Shown: positions 15,702 to 22,543 of the stretch, piece by piece
Layout: each line of letters begins with the position of its first letter
How positions within the stretch are numbered: position 1 is the stretch's first letter
Assembly: GCF_025655475.1 (NCBI RefSeq)
Contig: NZ_JAHTIK010000001.1
Coordinates: 8,084,463-8,124,580 of the forward strand
DNA length: 40,118 nucleotides
DNA from: Kitasatospora sp. DSM 101779
Lineage (GTDB): Bacteria; Actinomycetota; Actinomycetes; Streptomycetales; Streptomycetaceae
Direction of reading: 5' to 3'
The notes under the pieces: generated by a model
Seen by the model: only the letters and a program-made list of their open reading frames with translations
Told to the model about the DNA's origin: nothing
Databases searched by the model: none
Translations under genes and position numbers: made by a program

Positions 15702-16285
15702 TCAGTGCCAGGCAGGATTGCGGCTCGGCAGCCAGGGCCCGAAGAGACTGTCGTACTCCTCGCCCGTCTCGACGGTGAGCACGAAGTCGGGCACGGTCGC
15801 GGAAACCGCAGCATGCAGACGGGCCGGCAGGACCGAGGCGGGGGCCAGGTCCACGTCCAGAGCAGCCGCGAGGAGAATCCGCTGCGCACCGAGGCCGGTT
15901 CGTCCCGGATCTCGTCGCGGCCGAGGTGATCGGCGGCCGTCCGCATGACCGCAAGGTCACCTGCTCCGGAGAACGTCAGACAGTCCCGCCAGGACGGCAG
16001 CCCAACCATGATCTCCAGGGCTTCACCGAGGTTCTGGCCGATCAGACCGGCCCGTCCCTCGGAGTCGGCATACAGCACGGGCCGTTCCGTGCGCTCGTCA
16101 CCGCAGAGGAAGAACGTCCCGCCGGTGAAGTCGCCGGCCACGCCCGCCAGGGCCAGCCCGGACGACAGCCGGACGGGCTCGCCGTGGTCTGCGCGCGAGA
16201 GGTCGAACTCGCAAACGTTCCACAGCAGCTCAGCGAGCTCAGCGTCGCGCCTGATCGAGTCCAGGATGTCATCGTCGCTCGCCAC
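15702..16285 (-). pseudogene. Conserved streptomycete hypothetical protein, frameshifted
   Basis: The first frame gives SDDDILDSIRRDAELAELLW, FDLSRADHGEPVRLSSG, GGTFFLCG, RPVLYADSEGRAGLIGQNLG and GLPSWRDCLTFSGAGDLAVM. Near 15900-15915 the homologous reading moves to another frame, which continues ILLAAALDVDLAPASVLPAR through PDFVLTVETGEEYDSLFGPW to SRNPAWH and TGA at 15702. Both halves match the layout of one streptomycete hypothetical family of about 190-200 residues. A single indel therefore splits the gene: either a real inactivation or a base-calling error. The start (GTG 16285) lacks a good ribosome site and is uncertain. Confidence 0.65.
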
Positions 16286-16911
16286 GCGGCGCACGGTGGC
16301 AGCGTGCTCTGACCCCCTCACCTCCGGGTCGGACCATCCGCCCGGTCCGGGGGGTGTCACGGCCGGAGGAGGGTGCGGGTGCGGAGGAGGTCGAGTTCGG
16401 CCCTACCGTGGCCGGCGCGTTCGAGGAGTTCGACCCTGGTCACCCGGCCGTCGACCCGGCCGGAACTCCAGGGGCTCGACAGGCACGAGGGCACGAGCGC
16501 CCATTCCCGTGCCGACGGTGCACCAGCACCACCGGGCCGAGCTCCGCTCCGGGTCCGGGTGCCGCAGTTCCGAGACGGCGCAGCGGATGCCGCCAAGCGC
16601 CGTGTGGGCCCGGCCACGGTGACTTCCTGTTCGAGGAGAGCCGGGGGAGGAGGGAGTCCATCAGGCGCCCACGGTCGCGGCCGCAGCGTGGGCACCGGGC
16701 GTGGACCGGCCGCTGGACCAGCCTCGGCGATGCTCGGCGCGAACGATCGACCGGACGTCCTGGTCCCGCCGCCCGGGACGCTGTGGCCGACCACCCACCA
16801 CCCACCGGTGAGCACATGCGAGTTCACCACCGATCGGCAGACCCGGCGTTGTCAGTCCCCAGGGCTAGCGTCGAGCCCGCGGCCACCGATCACCAGGAAG
16901 GGAAAGCAGTC
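16286..16911. other. 0.6-kb stretch without a supportable gene
   Basis: No frame has a recognisable product. A minus-strand piece near 16360-16450 (RVELLERAGHGRAELDLLR) has coding-like composition and may be a relic. This stretch should contain the promoter of the LexA-like gene, but no GAACNNNNGTTC SOS box was found. Confidence 0.4.
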
Positions 16912-17580
16912 ATGGCACACAGCCCGGGTACGCTCGCGAGCGGCCGGCGCCGCGCGGTCGGCCGCGACGGCCTGACGGACCGCCAGCGGGCCATCCTCAC
17001 CGTGATCGCCGACCACACCACCGCCCGCGGCTATCCACCCACCATGCGCGAGATCGGCCGGGCCGTCGGCCTGTCCAGCAGTTCCTCGGTCGCCCACCAG
17101 ATCAACCGCCTGCAGGACCTCGGACACGTCGAGGCCGATCCCCAGCGCCCCCGCACCTACCGCCTCACCACCACCCGCCCCGCCGCGCCCGCCGGTCCCG
17201 AGCACGGCTCCGTCGCCGTTCCGCTGCTCAGCCCCACGGAGGCTGACGGCCCGCTCGCCGCGGGGCACGACGCGGACGTGCTGCACCTGCCCCGCCGCAT
17301 CGTCGGCGACGGTGAACTCGTCGCACTCACCATCCGCGGCGCCTCATCCGCGAGCGACGGCGCGATGCGCGACGGCGACCTCGTCATGGTCCGTCGCCAG
17401 CCCACCGCGGACGACGACGACCTCGTGGCCGTGCTGATCGACGGCGAGACCACCGTCAGTCGCTACCGCCGCGACGGCGAGCACACCTGGTTCGTCCCGC
17501 ACCGCACCGCCCACCGGCCCGTGTCCGGCGAGCGCGCCACCGTCATCGGCAAGGTCGTCGCCGTCCTGCGGACCGTCTAG
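16912..17580 (+). CDS. LexA-like repressor with degenerate self-cleavage site
   Basis: 222 residues. The N-terminal LexA winged helix is intact: LTDRQRAILTVIADH, PPTMREIGRAVGLSSSSSVA and HQINRLQDLGHVEADPQRPR (about 21-85). The S24 peptidase-like half (100-222) keeps the fold words VAVPLL, IRGASSASDGAMRDGDLVMV and VAVLIDGETTVSRYRRDG. In LexA, cleavage is at Ala-Gly, the nucleophile is Ser in GxSM, and the base is Lys in TVKR. Here Ser145 is kept, Lys is Ser183, and the Ala-Gly bond is replaced by A-D-G (111-113). Autocleavage is therefore unlikely. The ATG at 16912 follows GGAAGGGAAAG. It lies alone with no SOS genes nearby; the true LexA is probably elsewhere. Confidence 0.88.
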   Translation: MAHSPGTLASGRRRAVGRDGLTDRQRAILTVIADHTTARGYPPTMREIGRAVGLSSSSSVAHQINRLQDLGHVEADPQRPRTYRLTTTRPAAPAGPEHGSVAVPLLSPTEADGPLAAGHDADVLHLPRRIVGDGELVALTIRGASSASDGAMRDGDLVMVRRQPTADDDDLVAVLIDGETTVSRYRRDGEHTWFVPHRTAHRPVSGERATVIGKVVAVLRTV

Positions 17581-17673
17581 TGCTGCGACCGGCAAGGGTC
17601 ACCGGGTCGGTCCGGCAACGGCGGGGGACCGTTCGAGCGGATGCCGGCACGTTCGCAGACGGGCGGCGAGGCA

Positions 17674-17766
17674 TCAGATGATGTTGAAACCCCGGTCTAG
17701 GTCGTAGATGTCGGCCTCCACGACATAGACGACCTTCCCAGCCGGGACCACGATGTACTTCGCCAT
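17674..17766 (-). CDS. Possible 30-residue protein or 5' remnant
   Basis: ATG at 17766: MAKYIVVPAGKVVYVVEADI and ten more residues (YDLDRGFNII), then TGA. The composition and codon use are protein-like, and this stretch resembles the first strands of a longer small protein, so it may be the 5' remnant of a truncated gene. No ribosome site is clear. Confidence 0.35.
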   Translation of the reverse strand: MAKYIVVPAGKVVYVVEADIYDLDRGFNII

Positions 17767-17873
17767 GGCGGAGTCGGACCAACTCGACCGTGTGAGGTCG
17801 TCGGTTCCCCCGGGCCCGCCGATGATGGGCCGCGGGGGCGTGCGCGGACCGGCGCGCAGCCAGGCCCGGATGG

Positions 17874-17930
17874 CGGTTCACCGCCCGGGCGGGGCCGCAC
17901 GGTTCACCGCCTGGGCGGGGCCCGGCCCCG
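17874..17930 (-). terminator. Direct repeat and hairpins downstream of the SDR gene
   Basis: A 23-bp word beginning CGGTTCACCGCC occurs at 17874-17896 and 17900-17922 with few differences. The first copy contains the palindrome CCGCCCGGGCGG, and CGGGGC-CCG-GCCCCG (17916-17930) is a short perfect hairpin 16 bases after the minus-strand SDR stop. Confidence 0.5.
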
Positions 17931-17945
17931 GAAGGGCCGCCGGTC

Positions 17946-18704
17946 TCAGACCGTGAACCCGCCGTCCACCGCGATCGCGGCACCGGTGATGTACCGGCCC
18001 TCCAGACCCACCAGGTGGGCGACGGTGCCGGCAACGTCCGCCGGGGTGCCGAACGAGCCCAGCGCGGTGAAGCCGGCCTGAAGGTCGGCGCCCGGCCCGT
18101 CGGCCGGGTTCATGTCGGTGTCGGTCGGACCGGGGTGCACCAGGTTGGCGGTGATGCCGCGCTGCCCGAGCTCCCGTGCCAGTGCCTTGGTCAGCCCGGA
18201 CAGTGCCGCCTTGCTGGTCGCGTACACCGCGCCACCGGGGAAGGCGACCCGCTCGGCCATGCAGCTGCCGATGGTGACGATCCGTCCGCCCTCGCCCAGG
18301 TGGGCGACGGCCGCCTTGGAGGCCAGCAGCGGCCCCCGGACGTTGACGTCCAGCACCCGGTCGATGTCGGCCTCGTCGATTTCCGCGATAGGGCCGACCA
18401 CGCCGACGCCCGCGTTGTTCACCAGGATGTCGAGTCGGCCGAACCGTGTCGCCACCGCGTCCACCGCCGCCCGGATCGCCCGAGGGTCGGCGCTGTCCGC
18501 CCGTACGGCCAAGGCGCGGCGGCCCATTCCCTCGATCTCGGCCACGACCGCCTGGGCGCGCTCGGCACTGTCCCGGTGGGTGAGCGCCACGTCGGCGCCT
18601 TCCTCGGCCAGCCGCAGCGCGACCGCCTCGCCGATTCCCCGGCTGCCGCCGGTCACCAGCGCCACCTTGCCCGCCAGCCGTGCGGCCACCATGGTCGTGC
18701 TCAT
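17946..18704 (-). CDS. Short-chain dehydrogenase/reductase
   Basis: 252 residues, the classic SDR length. The cofactor site is VTGGSRGIGEAVALRLAEEG near residues 13-32, with NNAG in the middle and catalytic Ser (TIGSCMAE), Tyr and Lys in YATSK. The C-terminal end ITGAAIAVDGGFTV is the standard SDR closing strand. Asn-His after beta-2 (THRDSAER) suggests NADPH preference. The ATG at 18704 is chosen because GGGGAGG lies six bases upstream; a longer reading exists but lacks support. A tandem GTTCAAC GTTCAAC (18797-18810) lies about 95 bases upstream and may be part of the control region. The substrate is unknown. Confidence 0.92.
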   Translation of the reverse strand: MSTTMVAARLAGKVALVTGGSRGIGEAVALRLAEEGADVALTHRDSAERAQAVVAEIEGMGRRALAVRADSADPRAIRAAVDAVATRFGRLDILVNNAGVGVVGPIAEIDEADIDRVLDVNVRGPLLASKAAVAHLGEGGRIVTIGSCMAERVAFPGGAVYATSKAALSGLTKALARELGQRGITANLVHPGPTDTDMNPADGPGADLQAGFTALGSFGTPADVAGTVAHLVGLEGRYITGAAIAVDGGFTV

Positions 18705-18973
18705 CGTCATCCTCCCCGAACCCGCTGTCGTGTTCTCGGACATGACTCGATCATCGGACGCCGGCGAGCACGAGTCCGGCGGCATTCGGACATCGCGTTC
18801 AACGTTCAACAACCGGCCCGGTCGGGGCCGGCGCCGCGGCTCCCGATCCGCGAGCGCGCGGTCACCACGCGCAGCGCAGGCGGCGCGGGCGGCGCGGCCA
18901 GGTCGGGCAGTCGAGTCCGGTGGCCTGCCGGGGGCCCGGGCACGGGACCGGACGCCGAGGCCCACGTGCCGGA
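18705..18973. promoter_or_regulatory. Upstream region of the SDR gene with tandem GTTCAAC
   Basis: Two head-to-tail copies of GTTCAAC (18797-18803 and 18804-18810) are the only clear motif. No gene is supported here. The promoter of the SDR gene is presumably in this gap. Confidence 0.35.
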
Positions 18974-19002
18974 GCCGGCCGCCCCTCGGAGGGGTGGCCG
19001 GC
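18974..19002 (-). terminator. Terminator hairpin of the Rpf gene
   Basis: A 13-bp stem (18974-18986 with 18990-19002) with one G-U pair and a 3-base loop lies 17 bases after the minus-strand Rpf stop. Confidence 0.8.
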
Positions 19003-19019
19003 CGTGGTCCGACCAGGGG

Positions 19020-19778
19020 TCAGAGGTCCAGAACCTGGTCCGGGAAGATCAGGTCGGGGTCGCCGCCGATGGTCCGGATGTTCTTCGCGTACAGGCTCCG
19101 CACGTCGGTGCCGAACGTGACCGCGATCTCGCTGAGGGTGTCGCCGATCCTGACGGTGTAGGTGCCGGTGGGGGAGCCGTTCCACGGGGAGTTGACCGGG
19201 GACGACGGGGTCGGGGTCCGCGCCGACCGTGTGGCGTCGGTGGAGCTCCGGTCGGGCGTCGGGGTCTGGGCGGGCCGGGACTCGGGGGCGGGCTTGGGCG
19301 GCTGCGGCTTCGGGGCCCGGGCCTTGGGCGTGGCCGGCTTGGCCTTGGTGGCGGTGTCGACCTGGGCCGGCGCGCCGCCCCTGGTCAGGCCGGCCTTCCT
19401 GGAGCAGACGGGCCAGGCGCCGGGGCCCTGCGAGGCGAGCACCTTCTCGGCGACGGCGATCTGCTGCGCCCTGCTGGCCCGGTTCGCCTGTGGCGCGTAC
19501 GCGGTGCCGCCGTACGCCCGCCAGGTGCTGGCGGTGAACTGCAGACCGCCGTAGAAGCCGTTGCCGGTGTTGATCGACCAGTTGCCACCGCTCTCGCACC
19601 GGGCGACGGCGTCCCAGGTCGAGGCGGAGGCGGCCGAGGCCGAGGGGGCGGAGACGAGTCCGGCCACCGGCAGCGCCGCGACGGCGGCGCCGGCCACGAC
19701 GGCCACGCGGACTCGGTTGCGCTTGGTGGTGGCCTTGGTGGAGGTGGTGGCGGCGGTGGTCTCGTGACCGGAAGTCAT
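19020..19778 (-). CDS. Secreted resuscitation-promoting factor-like transglycosylase with LysM
   Basis: 252 residues. A signal peptide spans residues 1-50 (basic KRNRVRVAVVAGAAVAALPV, then AXA-like SASAAS). The Rpf/transglycosylase domain (55-125) has the catalytic Glu62 in CESGGNW, the NTGNGFYGGLQF block and the paired Cys near 123. A Pro/Ala/Lys linker (130-200) leads to a C-terminal LysM domain (205-250, YTVRIGDTLSEIAVTFG). It cuts peptidoglycan glycan strands during spore germination or growth and binds the wall through LysM. GAGAGG six bases before the second ATG fixes the start. The 300-bp upstream gap contains a TTACCG-G-CGGTAA palindrome. No clear c-di-AMP (ydaO) riboswitch could be drawn. 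Confidence 0.93.
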   Translation of the reverse strand: MTSGHETTAATTSTKATTKRNRVRVAVVAGAAVAALPVAGLVSAPSASAASASTWDAVARCESGGNWSINTGNGFYGGLQFTASTWRAYGGTAYAPQANRASRAQQIAVAEKVLASQGPGAWPVCSRKAGLTRGGAPAQVDTATKAKPATPKARAPKPQPPKPAPESRPAQTPTPDRSSTDATRSARTPTPSSPVNSPWNGSPTGTYTVRIGDTLSEIAVTFGTDVRSLYAKNIRTIGGDPDLIFPDQVLDL

Positions 19779-20329
19779 GAACATCCTCTCGACAAGCCCC
19801 GGGCAGGCATGCGGAACCAGGCCCCTGCGGGGCCCGCGTTTCGCTCACCTCACTCGATGGACGGCCGGCACGTGTCCGATGTGCCGTGCCGCCCCGGTCG
19901 CCCCCGCTCACCGCCGGCCCGTTCCGAGCTCGGCCGGTCGGCGCGCACGGCCCTCGCACCGGGGTCAGCCGGTGGGCCGTGCATCGGGGTGAACCCGGGT
20001 GGTGCTCGTTGCACCGCCCAAGAAGCTACGGGCGGTTGCGGTCGGTCATCAAGTAATTCCCTTGCCGAGCAGGTCAGTTGACTGTTACCGGCGGTAAGGA
20101 TCAAGAAGCCGGGCCGGAAATGATGGCTTTTGGTGGGATTTTCATGATCGAAAATACTGCCAATGCGCCCCCGATCACACCAATGCCCGTCGAAGCCGCC
20201 CGTGAGATCCACCCTCGGCGATCGCCATGTGACGATCCGTCACCACGCGAAGCGGAGTTCCCGGTTCTGCCGCCTGTCTTGGTGGCACCAGCCACATCCG
20301 TCACCCATCGCGCCCGGAGCGGTCGCACA
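19779..20329. other. Rpf upstream region and AT-rich patch
   Basis: This holds the presumed leader of the Rpf gene (minus strand), a palindrome at 20085-20097 and a notably AT-rich patch at about 20100-20160 in an otherwise very GC-rich region. A minus-strand frame near 20101-20200 (GVIGGALAVFSIMKIPPKAI) could code a small hydrophobic peptide, but no start is convincing. Confidence 0.4.
20085..20097. promoter_or_regulatory. TTACCG-G-CGGTAA palindrome
   Basis: A 13-bp palindrome with a central base lies about 305 bases upstream of the Rpf start, next to an AT-rich patch. It could be an operator. The bound protein is unknown. Confidence 0.4.
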
Positions 20330-20975
20330 GCGTCATGGCCCACCGGCAGGTACCCGGCGCAGGAGGCCGGTCACCGCGCCTTCGGCCGGAGGCGCGCGCC
20401 CATCGGACACCCCCACCACCGCCAGGAACTGCTGCCACGTCAGCGACGCCACGCACGCCCCCGGCCACGAACACGGCCCCGCCGGCGCACACCCGGCCCG
20501 CCCCCTCCCGTCACCGGCGCGGCGAAGTGCAGCGCCGTCGTCGGGTTGACCGTCGCCAGGCCTGTGAGCCGCAGGAACGTCCCCGCGGCGCCCCGCCCCG
20601 ATGCCCCGCCGGACCTTCCCCGACCCTCCGTCAGCGGCGGTGCGAGCCCGCCGGGTACGGCCGCCGGCACTCCGTGGACGCCGGCCGCCGCAGGCCCAGC
20701 CGGTCCGCGCACCGCGACCACCGACGGCAGGGGCGCCGCGACCGCCCGCGTCCACGGCTCCCACCCGGCGAGCGCCTCCAACAGCCGCGCCCCAGCACCG
20801 TCGCCGGCGCCGCGGACAGGATGGCGAAGGCGACCGCGCACGCCGCGCTCACCGCCGCGCGCCACCACCGACGCCCCTCCTCCACCACAAGCACCCCGAC
20901 CACCCCGATGGCACAGTCACTCCCAGGCCCGCGGCGCCACCCGCCACAGGCGCCCCACCCGGGCCTCCATCGCGA
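20330..20975 (-). pseudogene. LysE-family amino-acid exporter, multiply frameshifted
   Basis: Pieces of one LysE-type transporter appear in order along the minus strand but in all three frames: AAGLGVTVPSG, VGVLVVEEGRRWWRAAVSAA, LLEALAGWEPWTRAVAAPL, then FLRLTGLATVNPTTALHFAA (the family's NPTTxxYFAA signature) and finally CVASLTWQQFLAVVG. At least three frameshifts separate them, so the gene is dead. It lies divergent to an Lrp/AsnC-type remnant, the usual partner of such exporters. Confidence 0.65.
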
Positions 20976-21114
20976 ACCTCAGGCCGGCCACCGTGCCCCG
21001 CAGGCCCGGAACCCGCTGTCCCTTTCCGGCGTCCGCCATGGCGGTCACGGCATGGGCGGCCTCGACGGGGCATCCTCGGTGAGCTGCGTGGATGCGCGGA
21101 TCCCCGACCGACTT

Positions 21115-21372
21115 CATCGACGTCCGGCTGCGTCCCGAGACGGACGGCGACGCCTTCGAGGCGACGGCCCTGTGACGGTCCTGCGACGGCCCCTGCGGCT
21201 GCCCGGGATCACCGAGGCCGCGCACGTCACCGGCGGGTACGGCCACCTGCTGCGCGCCCGCGCGAGCGCGGCCGTCCTGGACCGCCTGCTGCGCCGGCAA
21301 GCCCGCCGGCTCACGAGTGCTTCCTGCTGCCAGAGCGACCAGCGGGTCGTCCTCCGCGACGCCCGGCGCCGC
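21115..21372 (+). pseudogene. Lrp/AsnC-family regulator remnant (ligand domain only)
   Basis: FIDVRLRPETDGDAFEATAL is followed, after a stop and frameshift, by RLPGITEAAHVTGGYGHLLR and RARASAAVLDRLLRR, then QRVVLRD. This matches the AsnC ligand-binding (RAM) domain pattern (VTGxYDYLLRVR). No helix-turn-helix domain is recognisable upstream. With the adjacent LysE relic it records a lost Lrp-LysE amino-acid export pair. Confidence 0.65.
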
Positions 21373-21454
21373 GCGCCGACGTCCGACCCGGTCCGGGCGG
21401 GGCTGTCCTGGTGAACGGCTGCCGGCGCCGGTGGGTCGCTGACATACTCGGCCC

Positions 21455-21604
21455 ATGCCTGCAGAGGTGGAGCCTGAGCGGACATCAGAACAGCGGTCGG
21501 CCCGGGGGTCGTACCGGGCGGTGCCGATTGCGGCACGCCGGTACACGCTCGCCGGTGGCATCGCCGTTGCGGGCGGGGTCACGCCCTTCCTGCGCGCACT
21601 GTGA
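21455..21604 (+). CDS. Possible leaderless 49-residue protein
   Basis: The frame reads MPAEVEPERTSEQRSARGSY and ends in a weakly hydrophobic stretch (LAGGIAVAGGVTPFLRAL). A CATACT -10-like hexamer at 21443-21448 ends six bases before the ATG and there is no ribosome site, the layout of a leaderless transcript, which is common in actinobacteria. There is no recognised family. It could be a chance ORF in the gap after the Lrp remnant. Confidence 0.38.
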   Translation: MPAEVEPERTSEQRSARGSYRAVPIAARRYTLAGGIAVAGGVTPFLRAL

Positions 21605-21821
21605 CCGGCGGCGGGCCGGGCGCCGTGTTCGGCGAAGTGCGGGCTTCTGCCGGGGCCGTGGAAGCGGCCGCCGACCGGTGCCCGACGTCCGAGCCGCCGG
21701 CGGGGGCTGCGGTACTGACGGGACACACAGCTCCTGGCGGGCCCAAACCTGTGGGCACCGGAATCGTCCGGAGACGTCGCCCCGCCGTCGGGGCCGCAGG
21801 TCGACCGGACGCGGTGGGCGT

Positions 21822-22493
21822 GTGAACGGCCGGCCGGCACCCGTGGTGCTGCCCCCGGCGTTGCGCGCGGGGCTCGGGCTGATGGCGGCCTTCGCCGCGT
21901 TGCTGGTCGCCGTGCTCGGGATCCGGTACGCCGACGAGGCCGGGCCCGGCACGGTGGACACGCGGATCCGGGCCGTGGTGGACGGTGCGGGGCCGTCGTG
22001 GCGGTACGTCGCGTTGGCTGTGGACTCCTTGGGGGAGCCGGTGGGAGCCACGATGCTGGTCGTGGCCACGGTGACGGGCTGCCTGCTGCTCCGGCGCCTT
22101 CGGGCAGCGGTGTTCGTCGTGGCCGGCGTCGGCATCGCCGTGGGGACGACGACGCTGCTCAAGCACCTGGTGGGACGCACCATCCACGGTGGACACCTGT
22201 CCTACCCGAGTGGGCACACCGCCTTCGCGACCGCGCTCGCCCTCGCGGTGGCGATGCTCGCGACCCGCCGCCGAGGCCGGGACGGACTCGGCCCCGGTAG
22301 GACGGCCGGGACCTTGATCGTGCTCGCCGCGGCGCTGGTCGCCGGTGCCGCCATGGGCTGGGCGCAGGTCGCTCTGGGCGCGCACTACCCGACCGACGTC
22401 CTCGGCGGCTGGTGCACCGCGCTGGCGGTGGTACCGGCGGCCGCGTGGCTGGTCGACCGGACGGCCGACGTCGGGCGGCGGGAGCACCGCTGA
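21822..22493 (+). CDS. PAP2-superfamily membrane phosphatase-like protein
   Basis: 223 residues from a GTG at 21822. About five or six hydrophobic segments are visible (for example LMAAFAALLVAVLGI and AVFVVAGVGIAVGTTTLL). PAP2 motifs: C1 keeps Lys114 in LLKHLVGRTIH but the final Arg-Pro is Ile121-His122; C2 is intact, PSGH at 129-132; C3 reads AQVALGAHYPTD, keeping His188 and Asp192 but with Gln182 where Arg is usual. Family members remove phosphate from undecaprenyl-pyrophosphate or phosphatidic acid at the membrane. With two phosphate-binding Arg residues changed, activity is uncertain. The stop is the first triplet of the palindrome at 22491. It converges on the polysaccharide operon and might recycle its lipid carrier. 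Confidence 0.85.
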   Translation: MNGRPAPVVLPPALRAGLGLMAAFAALLVAVLGIRYADEAGPGTVDTRIRAVVDGAGPSWRYVALAVDSLGEPVGATMLVVATVTGCLLLRRLRAAVFVVAGVGIAVGTTTLLKHLVGRTIHGGHLSYPSGHTAFATALALAVAMLATRRRGRDGLGPGRTAGTLIVLAAALVAGAAMGWAQVALGAHYPTDVLGGWCTALAVVPAAAWLVDRTADVGRREHR

Positions 22494-22543
22494 CGTCATG
22501 TCGTGTGATGTCACATGGCGTGACATCACACGACATGACGTCA
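22491..22543. terminator. Perfect 24-bp inverted repeat with stop codons at both tips
   Basis: The arms 22491-22514 and 22520-22543 are perfect reverse complements around a 5-base loop (ATGGC). The first three bases are the TGA of the PAP2 gene, and the last three are the TGA, read from the other strand, of the aminotransferase gene. GC content of the arms is about 50%, far below the surroundings. Each tip is the palindrome TGACGTCA. It would terminate both convergent transcripts and can also form a cruciform. Confidence 0.9.

Noticed and set aside
16741..16752. SOS box upstream of the LexA-like gene
   Set aside because: GAAC-GATC-GACC is the nearest match to GAACNNNNGTTC but differs in two key bases of the second half.
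18015..20081. A 688-codon plus-strand frame over the SDR and Rpf genes
   Set aside because: It is antisense to two well-supported genes and consists largely of Gly/Arg/Val shadow sequence.
19785..20100. c-di-AMP (ydaO-type) riboswitch in the Rpf leader
   Set aside because: Rpf genes of streptomycetes often have one, so I looked for the conserved purine-rich blocks on the minus strand. I could not place them, so it is not claimed. A covariance-model search would decide.
21601..21825. A 74-codon plus-strand frame ending in the PAP2 start (GTGTGA overlap)
   Set aside because: The overlap looks like coupling, but there is no ribosome site and the product is a featureless Ala/Gly/Pro sequence.
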